64,000 nt of DNA from Methanocalculus chunghsingensis (GTDB lineage Archaea > Halobacteriota > Methanomicrobia > Methanomicrobiales > Methanocorpusculaceae). Below the pieces are notes generated by a model that ran no database searches, was not told the origin of the DNA, and saw only the letters and a program-made list of their open reading frames with translations. Position 1 is the first letter of the stretch. Each line of letters opens with the position of its first letter. Of this stretch, positions 18,102 through 25,971 are shown in pieces. The stretch is from NCBI RefSeq assembly GCF_018132105.1, contig NZ_JWHL01000014.1, positions 1 through 64,000 on the forward strand, in the 5' to 3' direction. A program made the position numbers and the translations under genes.

Positions 18102-18403
18102 TTTCAATATCCGGGTTTGAGATACTCCTGAGTAAAAAGGCAATCAAATATCTTGAAGGACTGGATGATACATCATATAACGTAATTTTGGATGGAATAA
18201 ATAAATGTTTGGATACCTATCTTTTCATTAAAACGACACTATGCAATAAAAAAGCCCTGAAAGGAGCGAGATATAACACCCATCGCCTGCATATAAACAT
18301 GAAATATACCATCTTTTACCAAATCGAGGAAACAGAATCCACTGTTTATGTCATTGACATAATGGGAATCAATCAGGCACACAGCAAATACAAAAGATAT
18401 TAA
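18098..18403 (+). CDS. RelE/ParE-like toxin of the second pair
   Basis: A 101-residue basic protein starting at a GTG that overlaps the antitoxin stop. FEILLSKKAIKYLEGLD and the strand run THRLHINMKYTIFYQIE then TVYVIDIMGINQAH fit the RelE/ParE fold, including a final hydrophobic strand. It is only distantly similar to the toxin at 328-594. The gene is clearly richer in A and T than its neighbours (for example ATGGAATAAATAAATG near 18190), which suggests transfer from another genome. The mRNA-cleaving role is assigned by family, not shown. Confidence 0.65.
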   Translation: MISISGFEILLSKKAIKYLEGLDDTSYNVILDGINKCLDTYLFIKTTLCNKKALKGARYNTHRLHINMKYTIFYQIEETESTVYVIDIMGINQAHSKYKRY

Positions 18404-18417
18404 ACCGTTCACGTCAG

Positions 18418-18609
18418 GTTTCGACCTTCCATACGCCGAAGGCCTTGCGGGAACGGCTGAACACCCACTTCGGGAATACGGTATCCAGGTTCTTCACAGT
18501 TCCCGATAATTCCATGATGCGGCCGTACCATCGGGAGGCATGCGATGCGATCGGCCGGGCAATCAGAGATCGGAAGCAGGTGATGCCCCCTGCAATGGCT
18601 ACCGGCATC
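18418..18609 (+). pseudogene. Remnant of a type I restriction HsdR subunit gene
   Basis: One frame reads VSTFHTPKALRERLNTHFGN, then TVSRFFTVPDN and MMRPYHREACDAIGRAIRDR, then KQVMPPAMATG. That matches the stretch of HsdR (type I R subunit) just before and into helicase motif I: the L-RPYQ-x-EAI-x-AIE block followed by LLAMATGTGKT. The similarity stops abruptly at AMATG, where TGKT should follow, and nothing of the ~800 remaining residues is present. There is no start codon or upstream nuclease domain. It is therefore a dead internal fragment about 64 codons long. No hsdM or hsdS lies nearby. Recognition is by motif, without an alignment. Confidence 0.6.
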
Positions 18610-18677
18610 CGGCTGCTCCCCCCCCCGACCCCTGACCATGGTATCCTGAACACAAATGAGAAGCAGACCTGCCCGGC

Positions 18678-18894
18678 CGCCGGAAGACGCATCGCAGATA
18701 TTGAAGAAGAATAGTCATAAAGACACTGATTTGATGATCGAGCGGCAGAGAGAGGAGGTAAAACGATATCAGGTCAAGTTACAAAGAACCGATACCTATC
18801 CGGGAAGACAGACCCATTCACCAAATTTCATATCAGAAGATTAATACTATCGAAGATCAATCGAATTATTGCATTGCACATATGACATACACAT
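18678..18894 (+). repeat. Direct repeat, right copy (~217 bp)
   Basis: Second copy of the segment at 17594-17810. It carries a short open frame (MIERQREEVKRYQVKLQRTD and on to a TAA) that is closed earlier in the left copy by a T-for-C change giving TAG. That suggests it is not under selection as a gene. The copy ends about 105 bases before the start of the histidine kinase at 18999, so it could contribute to its promoter region. Confidence 0.9.
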
Positions 18895-19009
18895 GCATCA
18901 GGCGATTGTCGGACTCTATCTCATCATGAGACAGAACCCGGCGAATGCCCGGATGAAAGAAGAGGGGAAACAATACGAAGGAGAAGAAGAATCCGGCCAT
19001 GCAGAATAG
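18893..19009 (+). other. Possible 38-codon leader frame overlapping the start of the next kinase
   Basis: An ATG at 18893 opens a frame of 38 codons (MHQAIVGLYLIMRQNPANAR and so on) whose TAG at 19007-19009 lies just inside the kinase gene that starts at 18999. The overlap would allow translational coupling. No strong ribosome site is visible and the second half is rich in Glu and Gly, so it may be chance. Confidence 0.2.
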
Positions 19010-20114
19010 TACCACCTCCTGGAGACCCCTTGCTGCAATCATCTCAACGACCTTCATCTCATTAGCTGTAAGTCTCGCCTCCCTCTCATCAGGTTTTTAC
19101 ATCATCTTTCAGAATCTCTTCTATATCCCGATCATCATCGCCTGTGTCTTTTACATCAGGCGTGGCTTCCTCTTCTCCATCATCCTCTCATTCACCTATC
19201 TCGGAATGCTTCTTCTGTATGCAGGGTATGATCATCTTCTCAATGGACTCGTCAGGGTACTGATCTTCATCACGGTTGCAGCCGTCATCACGCTGCTTGC
19301 AGAGATATCGTGGAAGACCGAGGAGAAGCTCAAAAGAAACTACGAAGAGCTTGCTTTTACTGAAGAAGAGTTACGATCCCAGCTTGAGGAGCTGATCATC
19401 GCCCAGAATGCACTGAAGGAAGAGATAGAACGCAAGTCAGACTTTGTGATGGTCGCAGCCCATGAGCTCCGGACCCCGCTTCAGCCGGCACTCGGATACC
19501 TTACCCTCCTCACCTCCGATCCCGGAGGATTTGGACTCACCGATGAGGTTCTTGAGATTCTGAGCAACTGCGAGAAGAATATCCAGAAGGAACGCCGGAT
19601 TGTGGACCGGATGCTCGATCTCTCGGTTGCGGACTCCGGAAAACTCACACCATCCTCTGAGGATATTGCATTATACCAGATGATCGAGGAGATAATCACT
19701 CTGTCAGGGTACCGGAGGGACGCCGTCATCAGGGATGAGATCCCCCCTTCTGCGATTGTACAGGGAGATCAGATCCTCCTCTCGTATGTATTCAATGATA
19801 TCATTCAAAACGCAGTCCGGTACAATGATCCACCCCGGGAGGTCTCCATCCGCTATGCCCCTGATGGAGGATACCACCAGATCACCATCAAAGATAACGG
19901 CACAGGTATCGATCCATCCCTTCGTCCCAGAATTTTTGAGCCGTTCAGCATCGCAGATCGCCAGCACCTCACCAGAGAGTATAACAGGATGGGGCTTGGA
20001 CTCCCGCTCGCCCTGCGGTATGTGCAGCTGCATGGAGGAGATATCATCGTGGAGAGTACCCTTGGCAGAGGGAGCAGCTTCACCATCCTGTTACCACATG
20101 AGGAGAAAAAATGA
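18999..20114 (+). CDS. Membrane sensor histidine kinase, paralogue of the one at 5450-6607
   Basis: This 371-residue protein has four hydrophobic helices in residues ~10-100, a coiled coil to ~145, the H-box HELRTP with His155, and the ATP-binding motifs FNDIIQNAVRYNDP, DNGTGIDP and GLGLPLALRY. It aligns with the kinase at 5450-6607 over its whole length, including SSGFYIIFQNLFYIPIIIAC, and looks like an old duplicate. The gene overlaps the receiver gene downstream by ATGA at 20111-20114. So unlike its paralogue, it has an obvious partner. Confidence 0.88.
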   Translation: MQNSTTSWRPLAAIISTTFISLAVSLASLSSGFYIIFQNLFYIPIIIACVFYIRRGFLFSIILSFTYLGMLLLYAGYDHLLNGLVRVLIFITVAAVITLLAEISWKTEEKLKRNYEELAFTEEELRSQLEELIIAQNALKEEIERKSDFVMVAAHELRTPLQPALGYLTLLTSDPGGFGLTDEVLEILSNCEKNIQKERRIVDRMLDLSVADSGKLTPSSEDIALYQMIEEIITLSGYRRDAVIRDEIPPSAIVQGDQILLSYVFNDIIQNAVRYNDPPREVSIRYAPDGGYHQITIKDNGTGIDPSLRPRIFEPFSIADRQHLTREYNRMGLGLPLALRYVQLHGGDIIVESTLGRGSSFTILLPHEEKK

Positions 20115-20494
20115 AGAAGACGATAATGGTCATCGATGATGATACAGCAAACCTGGTTATGATGAAACTCCTGCTTGCAAAGCTGGGACACGACACAATC
20201 ACATTTGATAACGGGTGGGACGGGCTTGCCGCCATCCGGGAGAAGATGCCTGATCTCGTCATCCTCGATCTGATGATGACCCCGATCGATGGCTGGCAGG
20301 TTCTTGATGAACTGAAGAGAGACGGGCTGGAAGGCGTTCCTGTCATCCTCTTTACCGCAAAATATGTCTCTGAGAAGGAGATTAAACCGTACCGGGATTC
20401 GATCATCTGCCATCTGCCAAAACCGGTCACATTCCCGGAGCTGAAACAGGTACTGGACACCTACCTCTCAGACCGGGTGATCAGCTCCCGGTGA
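20111..20494 (+). CDS. Stand-alone receiver-domain response regulator
   Basis: The 127-residue protein is a single CheY-like receiver: acidic pocket IDDD at residues 8-11, phosphoacceptor Asp53 in VILDLMM, the switch threonine in ILFTAK and the LPKP lysine. There is no output domain, so it must act by protein contact or pass the phosphate on. Its start overlaps the kinase stop, which makes His155 of that kinase the likely donor. The LDLMMTPIDGWQVLDELK stretch is typical of archaeal stand-alone receivers. Confidence 0.92.
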   Translation: MKKTIMVIDDDTANLVMMKLLLAKLGHDTITFDNGWDGLAAIREKMPDLVILDLMMTPIDGWQVLDELKRDGLEGVPVILFTAKYVSEKEIKPYRDSIICHLPKPVTFPELKQVLDTYLSDRVISSR

Positions 20495-20539
20495 TCCGGC
20501 CAGCATGATGAAACCGCGATTATTACTCTATCTGAAGAG

Positions 20540-22366
20540 GTGATCCCCCTGATATTTGCCAGAAACAACACCACCACAATCTCTGTCCTCTACATCGATG
20601 ATGAGAACACCCTTCTCGAAATCGGGAAGATCTTTCTTGAACGGACAGGCTATCTCTCCGTCACCACATCATCTGATCCCCGTGATGCCCTGGATCTCAT
20701 CAGGACCGGCGAGTTCGATGTGATCGTCTCCGATTACCAGATGCCGGGGATGACCGGGATCGAGCTCCTCTCTACCCTGCGGGCATCCGGAGATACCACC
20801 CCCTTCATCATCTTCACCGGAAGAGGGCGGGAAGAGATCGTCATTGAGGCACTTAATAAAGGAGCCGACTTCTATGTTCAGAAGGGAGGCTACCCGAAGG
20901 CACAGTTTGCGGAACTGACTCATAAAATCCAGCATGCCGCTTCCAGAAAGGAAGCAGAGAGGCGGCTCCTTGAGAGCGAGGAACGGCATCGGAGGATATC
21001 ATCCGTTATGACGGACTTTGCCTGCTCATGTGTCAGGGAGAAGGACGGGAGATGCCACCACGACTGGATGGTCGGTGCAGTCTATGAGATCACCGGCTAT
21101 ACCATCGAGGAGATCCGGCAGAGAGGGGACTGCTCGTTCCTCATCCACCAGGATGATATCCAGCTCTATACGAAGAATATAACCTCAGTCGCCCCTGGCG
21201 ACAGAGTCGGATACGACATCAGGATCAACCACAGGAACGGAGTCGTCCGATGGCTCTTCGTCCAGATGCACTGCCATATTGATGCCGCAGGCGATACCCG
21301 GATCTATATCGGGTGCAGGGATATCACCGAGGAGCGATCCTCAAGATTCGCACTGAAAGAGAGCCTTCAACGGCTTGAACGGGCGATGGATGCAGGAAAC
21401 CTCGCCTGCTGGGAGATGGATATCACCAAAAAGGCGATCAGGCTCTCGAAGCGGGCAGGCCTCATGCTTGGACACCCTCCGGAGATGAATTATCATATAA
21501 ACGATATTCGTCGCCTCATTCACCCGGACGATTATCCTGAGGTACGACAAGCATTGCAGGACCATCTTGATGGAACCGCCGGACGTTTTGAGGTGAGCTG
21601 CCGGGTGGGGCGATCAGATGGATCATATATCTGGCTGAAGGGTGTCGGTGCTGCTGTCGGAGATCCATCATCCGGACAACCGGTGAAGATCGCCGGAATC
21701 ATCGCCGATATCAATGAGCGGAAACGCCAGGAGCTGGAACTCCGCGAGAGAAATTTGCACCTTCTTGAAGCAAACGAAGAGCTTGCAGCAGCAGAAGAGG
21801 AGATGCGGCAGCAGATGGAGGCGATCATCACCACAGAGAGGGCACATAAAAACTCAGAACAGAGAATACAGGAGATCATTGCCTTCCTGCCGGATCCCAC
21901 CTTCATCATCGATACCAGGGGAACAGTCGTCGCATGGAACAAAAAGATGGAGGAGCTGACCGGCATACCACACGGGAAGATGCTCGGGAGGGGCGGAAAC
22001 GCCTATGCAGAACCCCTCTATGGCGTATGCCGGCCGATGCTCGTTGATCTCGTGATGAGCCCGAAGAGCGACGAGATCAGGAGCTGGTACGACAGTGTGC
22101 ATCAGAACGGTGCATCAACCATCGGAGAGATCGCATACCGCCACCCGGACGGCCGGAATCTCACCCTCTGGGGGAAGGCCGCCCCCCTCTATGACAGCGA
22201 AGGGAACATCGCCGGGGCGATTGAGTCGATCCGGGATATCACGACCCTGAAGGAGGCGCTCGGCCGCCTCGAGGAGGCGAACAGAGGACTTCTTTTGAGA
22301 AACGACGACGCCACACCGGGAGAGGGGATGAATAGAAGAGATAATAACGCCGAGGGGGAGATTTGA
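20540..22366 (+). CDS. Receiver-PAS-PAS-PAS signalling protein without a kinase domain
   Basis: 608 residues from a GTG at 20540, 45 bases after the receiver gene. Residues ~12-130 are a receiver with phosphoacceptor Asp65 in VIVSDYQMPGMTG. Three PAS units follow: ~150-265 (ending YIGCRDITEE), ~275-395 (ending IAGIIADINERKR) and ~440-570 (ending AIESIRDITTLKEA). A coiled coil rich in Glu (~395-440) lies before the last. No H-box or ATPase domain exists, so this is a phosphate-controlled PAS protein and not a hybrid kinase. Its last 19 bases overlap the 3' end of the antisense tRNA-Ser gene. The last ~15 residues are unlikely to be structured. Confidence 0.85.
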   Translation: MIPLIFARNNTTTISVLYIDDENTLLEIGKIFLERTGYLSVTTSSDPRDALDLIRTGEFDVIVSDYQMPGMTGIELLSTLRASGDTTPFIIFTGRGREEIVIEALNKGADFYVQKGGYPKAQFAELTHKIQHAASRKEAERRLLESEERHRRISSVMTDFACSCVREKDGRCHHDWMVGAVYEITGYTIEEIRQRGDCSFLIHQDDIQLYTKNITSVAPGDRVGYDIRINHRNGVVRWLFVQMHCHIDAAGDTRIYIGCRDITEERSSRFALKESLQRLERAMDAGNLACWEMDITKKAIRLSKRAGLMLGHPPEMNYHINDIRRLIHPDDYPEVRQALQDHLDGTAGRFEVSCRVGRSDGSYIWLKGVGAAVGDPSSGQPVKIAGIIADINERKRQELELRERNLHLLEANEELAAAEEEMRQQMEAIITTERAHKNSEQRIQEIIAFLPDPTFIIDTRGTVVAWNKKMEELTGIPHGKMLGRGGNAYAEPLYGVCRPMLVDLVMSPKSDEIRSWYDSVHQNGASTIGEIAYRHPDGRNLTLWGKAAPLYDSEGNIAGAIESIRDITTLKEALGRLEEANRGLLLRNDDATPGEGMNRRDNNAEGEI

Positions 22367-22432
22367 ACTCCCGAGGCGCAGAACACCAGTGGCTTTCGAG
22401 GCCACCGCCTTCCCGGGCTAGACTACCTCGGC
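22348..22432 (-). tRNA. tRNA-Ser, anticodon CGA
   Basis: The minus strand folds as a class II tRNA. The acceptor arms GCCGAGG (from 22432) and CCTCGGC (to 22349) pair fully, and a G discriminator lies at 22348. The D arm contains AGCCCGGGAAGGC. The anticodon arm is GTGGC-CTCGAAA-GCCAC with anticodon CGA at 22396-22398. A long variable arm and the T arm GGGAG-TTCAAAT-CTCCC complete it. No CCA is encoded. A class II tRNA with CGA reads the serine codon UCG. Confidence 0.96.
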
Positions 22433-22539
22433 ACCGGGATACTATATTTGCCTTACGGAGGTATTAAGGCTTCTGAATCAGTATATCCATCCTTCCTGAA
22501 AAGCAGAATATAAGGAGGATGGGATACGAACATCCTATT

Positions 22540-23199
22540 ATGCAGAACCGACTGCCCCGCATCCTTATCTTCGACTTCGACGGTGTCATCGCAGACTCGA
22601 TCCCTCTCAAGGCAGAGGCATTCCGCGAGACCTTCTCCTTCGTTCCAGAACATCAGGACGAGATCGTCAGGTACCATCTCGATAACGGCGGCATGTCCAG
22701 ATATGTCAAATTCAAAAATATCTACAGGGATATTCTCCATCAGCCCCTCACCAGGAAACAGGAGGAGGTGCTTGCAACCAGGTACCAGGAGCAGATCCTG
22801 CAGGCGATGTACACCATCCCCCTCATCCCGGGGGCAGAAGCCCTCCTCGGCCGGTATGCGGCAGTCATCCCCCTCTACGTCGTCTCTGCCACCCCTGAAG
22901 AGGAGATGCATACCATCGCGGAGAGGCGAGGGCTTGCCGGCTACTTCATCAGGATCTATGGATCCCCGCGATCCAAAGCAGACTGCATCAGGGAGATCCT
23001 CTCCGAGGCAGGTGTCCACCCGGAGGACGCCCTCTTCGTCGGTGACGCCCCTCAGGACTGGCAGGCAGCCCAGGAGACCGGGGTGCGGTTCATTGCCCGT
23101 GTTGCGGAAGACGATATCAACAGATTTGAGGATCTCCCGGGTGTTGAGACGATCGTCTCCGATCTGCATGAGCTTGGCGACTATCTGGTATCGCGCTGA
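22540..23199 (+). CDS. HAD-superfamily phosphatase (phosphoglycolate phosphatase-like)
   Basis: The 219-residue protein has HAD motif I DFDGVIADS, a helical cap, motif II VVSATP, a lysine in SPRSKADCI and motif IV VGDAPQDWQAA. It would therefore be a Mg-dependent phosphatase or phosphoglucomutase-like enzyme; the substrate is not evident. The start is uncertain. The ATG at 22540 gives the usual short N-terminus, and a TATA-like GAATATAA about 30 bases upstream would make it nearly leaderless. The ATG at 22519 lies directly against an AGGAGG, too close for normal initiation. Confidence 0.82.
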   Translation: MQNRLPRILIFDFDGVIADSIPLKAEAFRETFSFVPEHQDEIVRYHLDNGGMSRYVKFKNIYRDILHQPLTRKQEEVLATRYQEQILQAMYTIPLIPGAEALLGRYAAVIPLYVVSATPEEEMHTIAERRGLAGYFIRIYGSPRSKADCIREILSEAGVHPEDALFVGDAPQDWQAAQETGVRFIARVAEDDINRFEDLPGVETIVSDLHELGDYLVSR

Positions 23200-23235
23200 A
23201 AATAAAAATAAAAGAGAGAGGTTGGGATCCCGCGA

Positions 23236-24819
23236 TTAGTGGGACTGGGTGACCATCATATCGTCAACCCGGATCAGAAGTGCCGCAGTCTCTGCCGCAC
23301 TCTGGATCGCCTGGCGCTTCACCCGCATTGGTTCAAAGACACCTTCTGCAGCCATATCAACGACCGCTCCGGTATAGACATTCAGGCCGGCATTCTTCTG
23401 CCCTTCGCTGTGTGCCTTCTTCAGGGCAACGAGCTTATCGATCGGGTTATACCCTGAGTTCTCGGCGAGGGTAATCGGGATGATCTCAAATGCCTGTGCA
23501 AATGCCTCGATTGCAATCTGCTCACGGCCACCAATGGTTGATGCATAGTCACGGAGACTGATTAAAAGCTCGGTCTCGACAGCGCCGCCACCGATGGTAT
23601 ATTTTCCATCCTCCATCGCATCCTGAATAACACGCTTTGCATCGTTGATGGCACGGTCGAGCTCATCAACCACATACTGGGTCGAGCCGCGGATCAGGAT
23701 GGTGACCGCCTTTGCATTCTCGCATCCTGAGATCTTGGTCAGGTCTTCCCCGTCCATCTGCTCGACCTGCTCTGCGGTTCCGAGAGTCTCGGTTGTGAGA
23801 TCCTCGGGCTTGTTGACGATCTCTCCACAGAGTGCCTTTGCCGCGTACTTCATCTCCTTCTCAGGAACATCCTCAAGGGTATAGATTCCTGCCTTTGCGA
23901 GATAGAACTGAACCGCATCGGCGATTCCCTTCTGGCAGAGGAGGACATTTGCTCCCGAGGCGATGATCTCGTCGGCGATCTTCTTTAAGGATGCACGCTC
24001 GGCATCGCCAAACGCAGCAACCTGCTCTGAGGAGGAGATCCTGATCTTTGACTTCGTCTGGGTCTTGGTGATCTCAAGCGGAGAGCTGATCATTGCGACC
24101 TTTGCACCATTGACCATCTTCGGCATCTGTTCATCGACACGGGCCTTGCCGATGATGACCCCGCGGACAAGTTCGATGTTATCCATCGTATCGCCTTTCT
24201 GGGTCTTGACAAGGATATCATCCTCATCGATGACGATCCGCTCGCCTGAGCGGTTGGCCACGGTTGAGACAGCATCAACGACGATGCCGGATGCCTTCTC
24301 CCGGATCGCCTCGATGGTCTTACCGAGCATCGCGGTGGTGGCGATCTTCTGTAATGTCTCCTTGTCATCAGGGGTGACGGTGATGGAGAGCTCATCGATG
24401 ATCTCAAGAGCCTTCCTCATCCCGAGGCTGTAGCCTTTGGAGATATTTGTCGGGTGGATACCCATCTTGATGAGGCGTTCGGCCTGGTCGAGGAATGAAC
24501 CGACCATGATTGCTGCCGTCGTCGTGCCGTCGCCACACTCATCATCCTGTGCGGTTGCGACCTCAACGACCATCTTCGCGCCAGGGTGCTGGACAGAGAG
24601 TTCACTTAAGATCGTCGCCCCATCGTTTGTTATGGTGATATCATCGCCTGCAACGAGCATCTTATCCATGCCACGGGGGCCAAGTGTCGTCCTGACCGCC
24701 TCCATGATCGCCTTTGCCGCGAGGATGTTCGAACGCTGTGCCTCAAACCCACGGGTCTGATCGACGTTTTGTCGTAAAATAATCACCGGTTGCCCGGATG
24801 ACTGCATGCCTTGTACCAA
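23236..24819 (-). CDS. Thermosome subunit (group II chaperonin)
   Basis: The 527-residue protein is a full-length archaeal group II chaperonin. It has [10 protein letters not shown] and NDGATIL near the N-terminus, [10 protein letters not shown] (ATP-binding and hydrolysis) and late [10 protein letters not shown]. It folds proteins in an ATP-driven double ring in the cytoplasm. The first codon is probably the TTG at 24819, because AGGAGG at 24828-24833 lies eight bases upstream; the ATG four codons later would be 20 bases away. The C-terminus lacks a GGM repeat. It is separated from the operon upstream by its own promoter. Confidence 0.97.
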   Translation of the reverse strand: MVQGMQSSGQPVIILRQNVDQTRGFEAQRSNILAAKAIMEAVRTTLGPRGMDKMLVAGDDITITNDGATILSELSVQHPGAKMVVEVATAQDDECGDGTTTAAIMVGSFLDQAERLIKMGIHPTNISKGYSLGMRKALEIIDELSITVTPDDKETLQKIATTAMLGKTIEAIREKASGIVVDAVSTVANRSGERIVIDEDDILVKTQKGDTMDNIELVRGVIIGKARVDEQMPKMVNGAKVAMISSPLEITKTQTKSKIRISSSEQVAAFGDAERASLKKIADEIIASGANVLLCQKGIADAVQFYLAKAGIYTLEDVPEKEMKYAAKALCGEIVNKPEDLTTETLGTAEQVEQMDGEDLTKISGCENAKAVTILIRGSTQYVVDELDRAINDAKRVIQDAMEDGKYTIGGGAVETELLISLRDYASTIGGREQIAIEAFAQAFEIIPITLAENSGYNPIDKLVALKKAHSEGQKNAGLNVYTGAVVDMAAEGVFEPMRVKRQAIQSAAETAALLIRVDDMMVTQSH

Positions 24820-24859
24820 CGTATAATCCTCCTGTATCGGTAAAAATTGCTTTGAAGTT

Positions 24860-24873
24860 CTATATAAATATAT
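24860..24873 (-). promoter_or_regulatory. TATA element of the thermosome gene
   Basis: On the minus strand CATATATTTATATAG is centred near 24866. Transcription would start near 24839, leaving a 20-base leader that contains the AGGAGG site. Spacing of all three elements is consistent. Confidence 0.55.
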
Positions 24874-24891
24874 GCCAGATCATGGAGGAGA

Positions 24892-25515
24892 TCAGTCGAT
24901 CCGGGATATTCTGAAGAGTGAGTAGACCGGGACACCGTCAACCTCGGTGATACCGCGCTTATCAAAGAGAACAAAGACCGCAACCGGAACACCGCCATGC
25001 CTCCTGAGATACCCGATAACTTCGGCAATTGTCTTCCCTGATGTGATGACATCATCGACGATAATACAGCGTTTCTCTACAATAGAGGCGAAATTGCCGG
25101 ATATTGAACCGATGGGCGTCTCAGAGACGGCATGTTTTGCCGGGTGATAGATGGCGAGGCTGCATCCCTCACGTGCACCGATGAGGGTCGCAAGCGGGAT
25201 GCCGGAGATCGCAATGCCGATCATCACATCAGCATCAAGGCTCATTGATCCATTACAGGAGGCACGATACCGGTCGATCATCATCGAGGCGACCGATTCA
25301 AGCTGGTTCGCATCACAGCTGACAGCCGTCCAGTCAATGTGCACATCCCGCGGTGCCACATCTCCTTTTGGCTGGGTGAGAAGCCAGGTGACCGTCTCCA
25401 TCGAGAGGGAGAGTTCATCGGCAATCTGGCCCTGGCTGTGCCCTTCTTCAAGGAGGAGGCGGGCACGCTCTTTCAGATCGGTGAGGGATGACATGGAAGT
25501 ACGATCGATACCCAT
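24892..25515 (-). CDS. PRTase-like DNA-binding regulator (orotate phosphoribosyltransferase-like, GfcR type)
   Basis: The 207-residue protein joins an N-terminal helix-turn-helix ([20 protein letters not shown]) to a type I phosphoribosyltransferase domain with the PRPP loop [13 protein letters not shown]. This architecture is known from the haloarchaeal sugar-metabolism regulator GfcR and is widespread in methanogens, where it is usually annotated as PyrE-like. The HTH makes regulation more likely than orotate conversion. The gene directly follows nob1 (stop TAG, then ATG) in an operon headed by prs, which makes the PRTase's own substrate, PRPP. A sensing role for PRPP or nucleotides is an inference. 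Confidence 0.8.
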   Translation of the reverse strand: MGIDRTSMSSLTDLKERARLLLEEGHSQGQIADELSLSMETVTWLLTQPKGDVAPRDVHIDWTAVSCDANQLESVASMMIDRYRASCNGSMSLDADVMIGIAISGIPLATLIGAREGCSLAIYHPAKHAVSETPIGSISGNFASIVEKRCIIVDDVITSGKTIAEVIGYLRRHGGVPVAVFVLFDKRGITEVDGVPVYSLFRISRID

Positions 25516-25971
25516 CTATTTATTTCTTCGTTTCAGCGATGCGCCGCATACCGGGCAGTCAGATCCGGATTCGACCTCACGGAGACACCCTGTACAGACA
25601 AGTTTCCACTGACGCTTCTTTGCCTTCCGCTGAAGGATCGGCCGCGTGGCAACTCCAAGGACGGCAGCGACGTTCTGGATAGCAAAGTCATCGGTTGCGA
25701 TCACCCCGTTGATCTCATCTGCAAGAGCAAGGAGGCCGATATCAGTCTCTGAGAGGACACCAAGATCCCCGCTTGATGCCGCGGCCCTCTTCACCCGGCT
25801 GATGGATCCCGGATTCGGGCTGGCAATGGTGAGCCCCTGCTCCCGGAGAAGGTCGAATCTGCACTTTGATCCCAGATCACGGAGCTCGGATACCACCTCC
25901 GGTGTCGTAACAAGCCCGGCATCCAGAGGATACTCGCCGAAGAAGAAGGAAGCATCACAGACGACCATCAT
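25516..25971 (-). CDS. nob1: Nob1-like PIN-domain ribosome-maturation endonuclease
   Basis: 151 residues. An N-terminal PIN domain (VVCDASFFF, PEVVSELRD, SETDIGLLALADE, IATDDFAIQNVA) keeps the acidic residues expected for a metal-dependent RNase. The C-terminal zinc ribbon has CTGC and CPVC pairs (LVCTGCLREVESGSDCPVCG). This is the archaeal Nob1 architecture, which cuts at the 3' end of 16S rRNA precursor. The start is set at 25971, where ATGA overlaps the rtcA stop; longer starts are not needed. It lies between an RNA 3'-end enzyme and a regulator, a fitting RNA-processing context. Confidence 0.88.
   Translation of the reverse strand: MMVVCDASFFFGEYPLDAGLVTTPEVVSELRDLGSKCRFDLLREQGLTIASPNPGSISRVKRAAASSGDLGVLSETDIGLLALADEINGVIATDDFAIQNVAAVLGVATRPILQRKAKKRQWKLVCTGCLREVESGSDCPVCGASLKRRNK

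Noticed and set aside
18414-18692. Minus-strand frame of 92 codons
   Set aside because: It lies opposite the HsdR-like fragment, which has recognisable motifs on the plus strand, while this frame has none.
18656-18844. 62-codon plus-strand frame inside the right direct repeat
   Set aside because: The matching frame in the left copy is interrupted by a TAG, and the first part crosses the edge of the repeat into the HsdR flank, so selection on it is unlikely.
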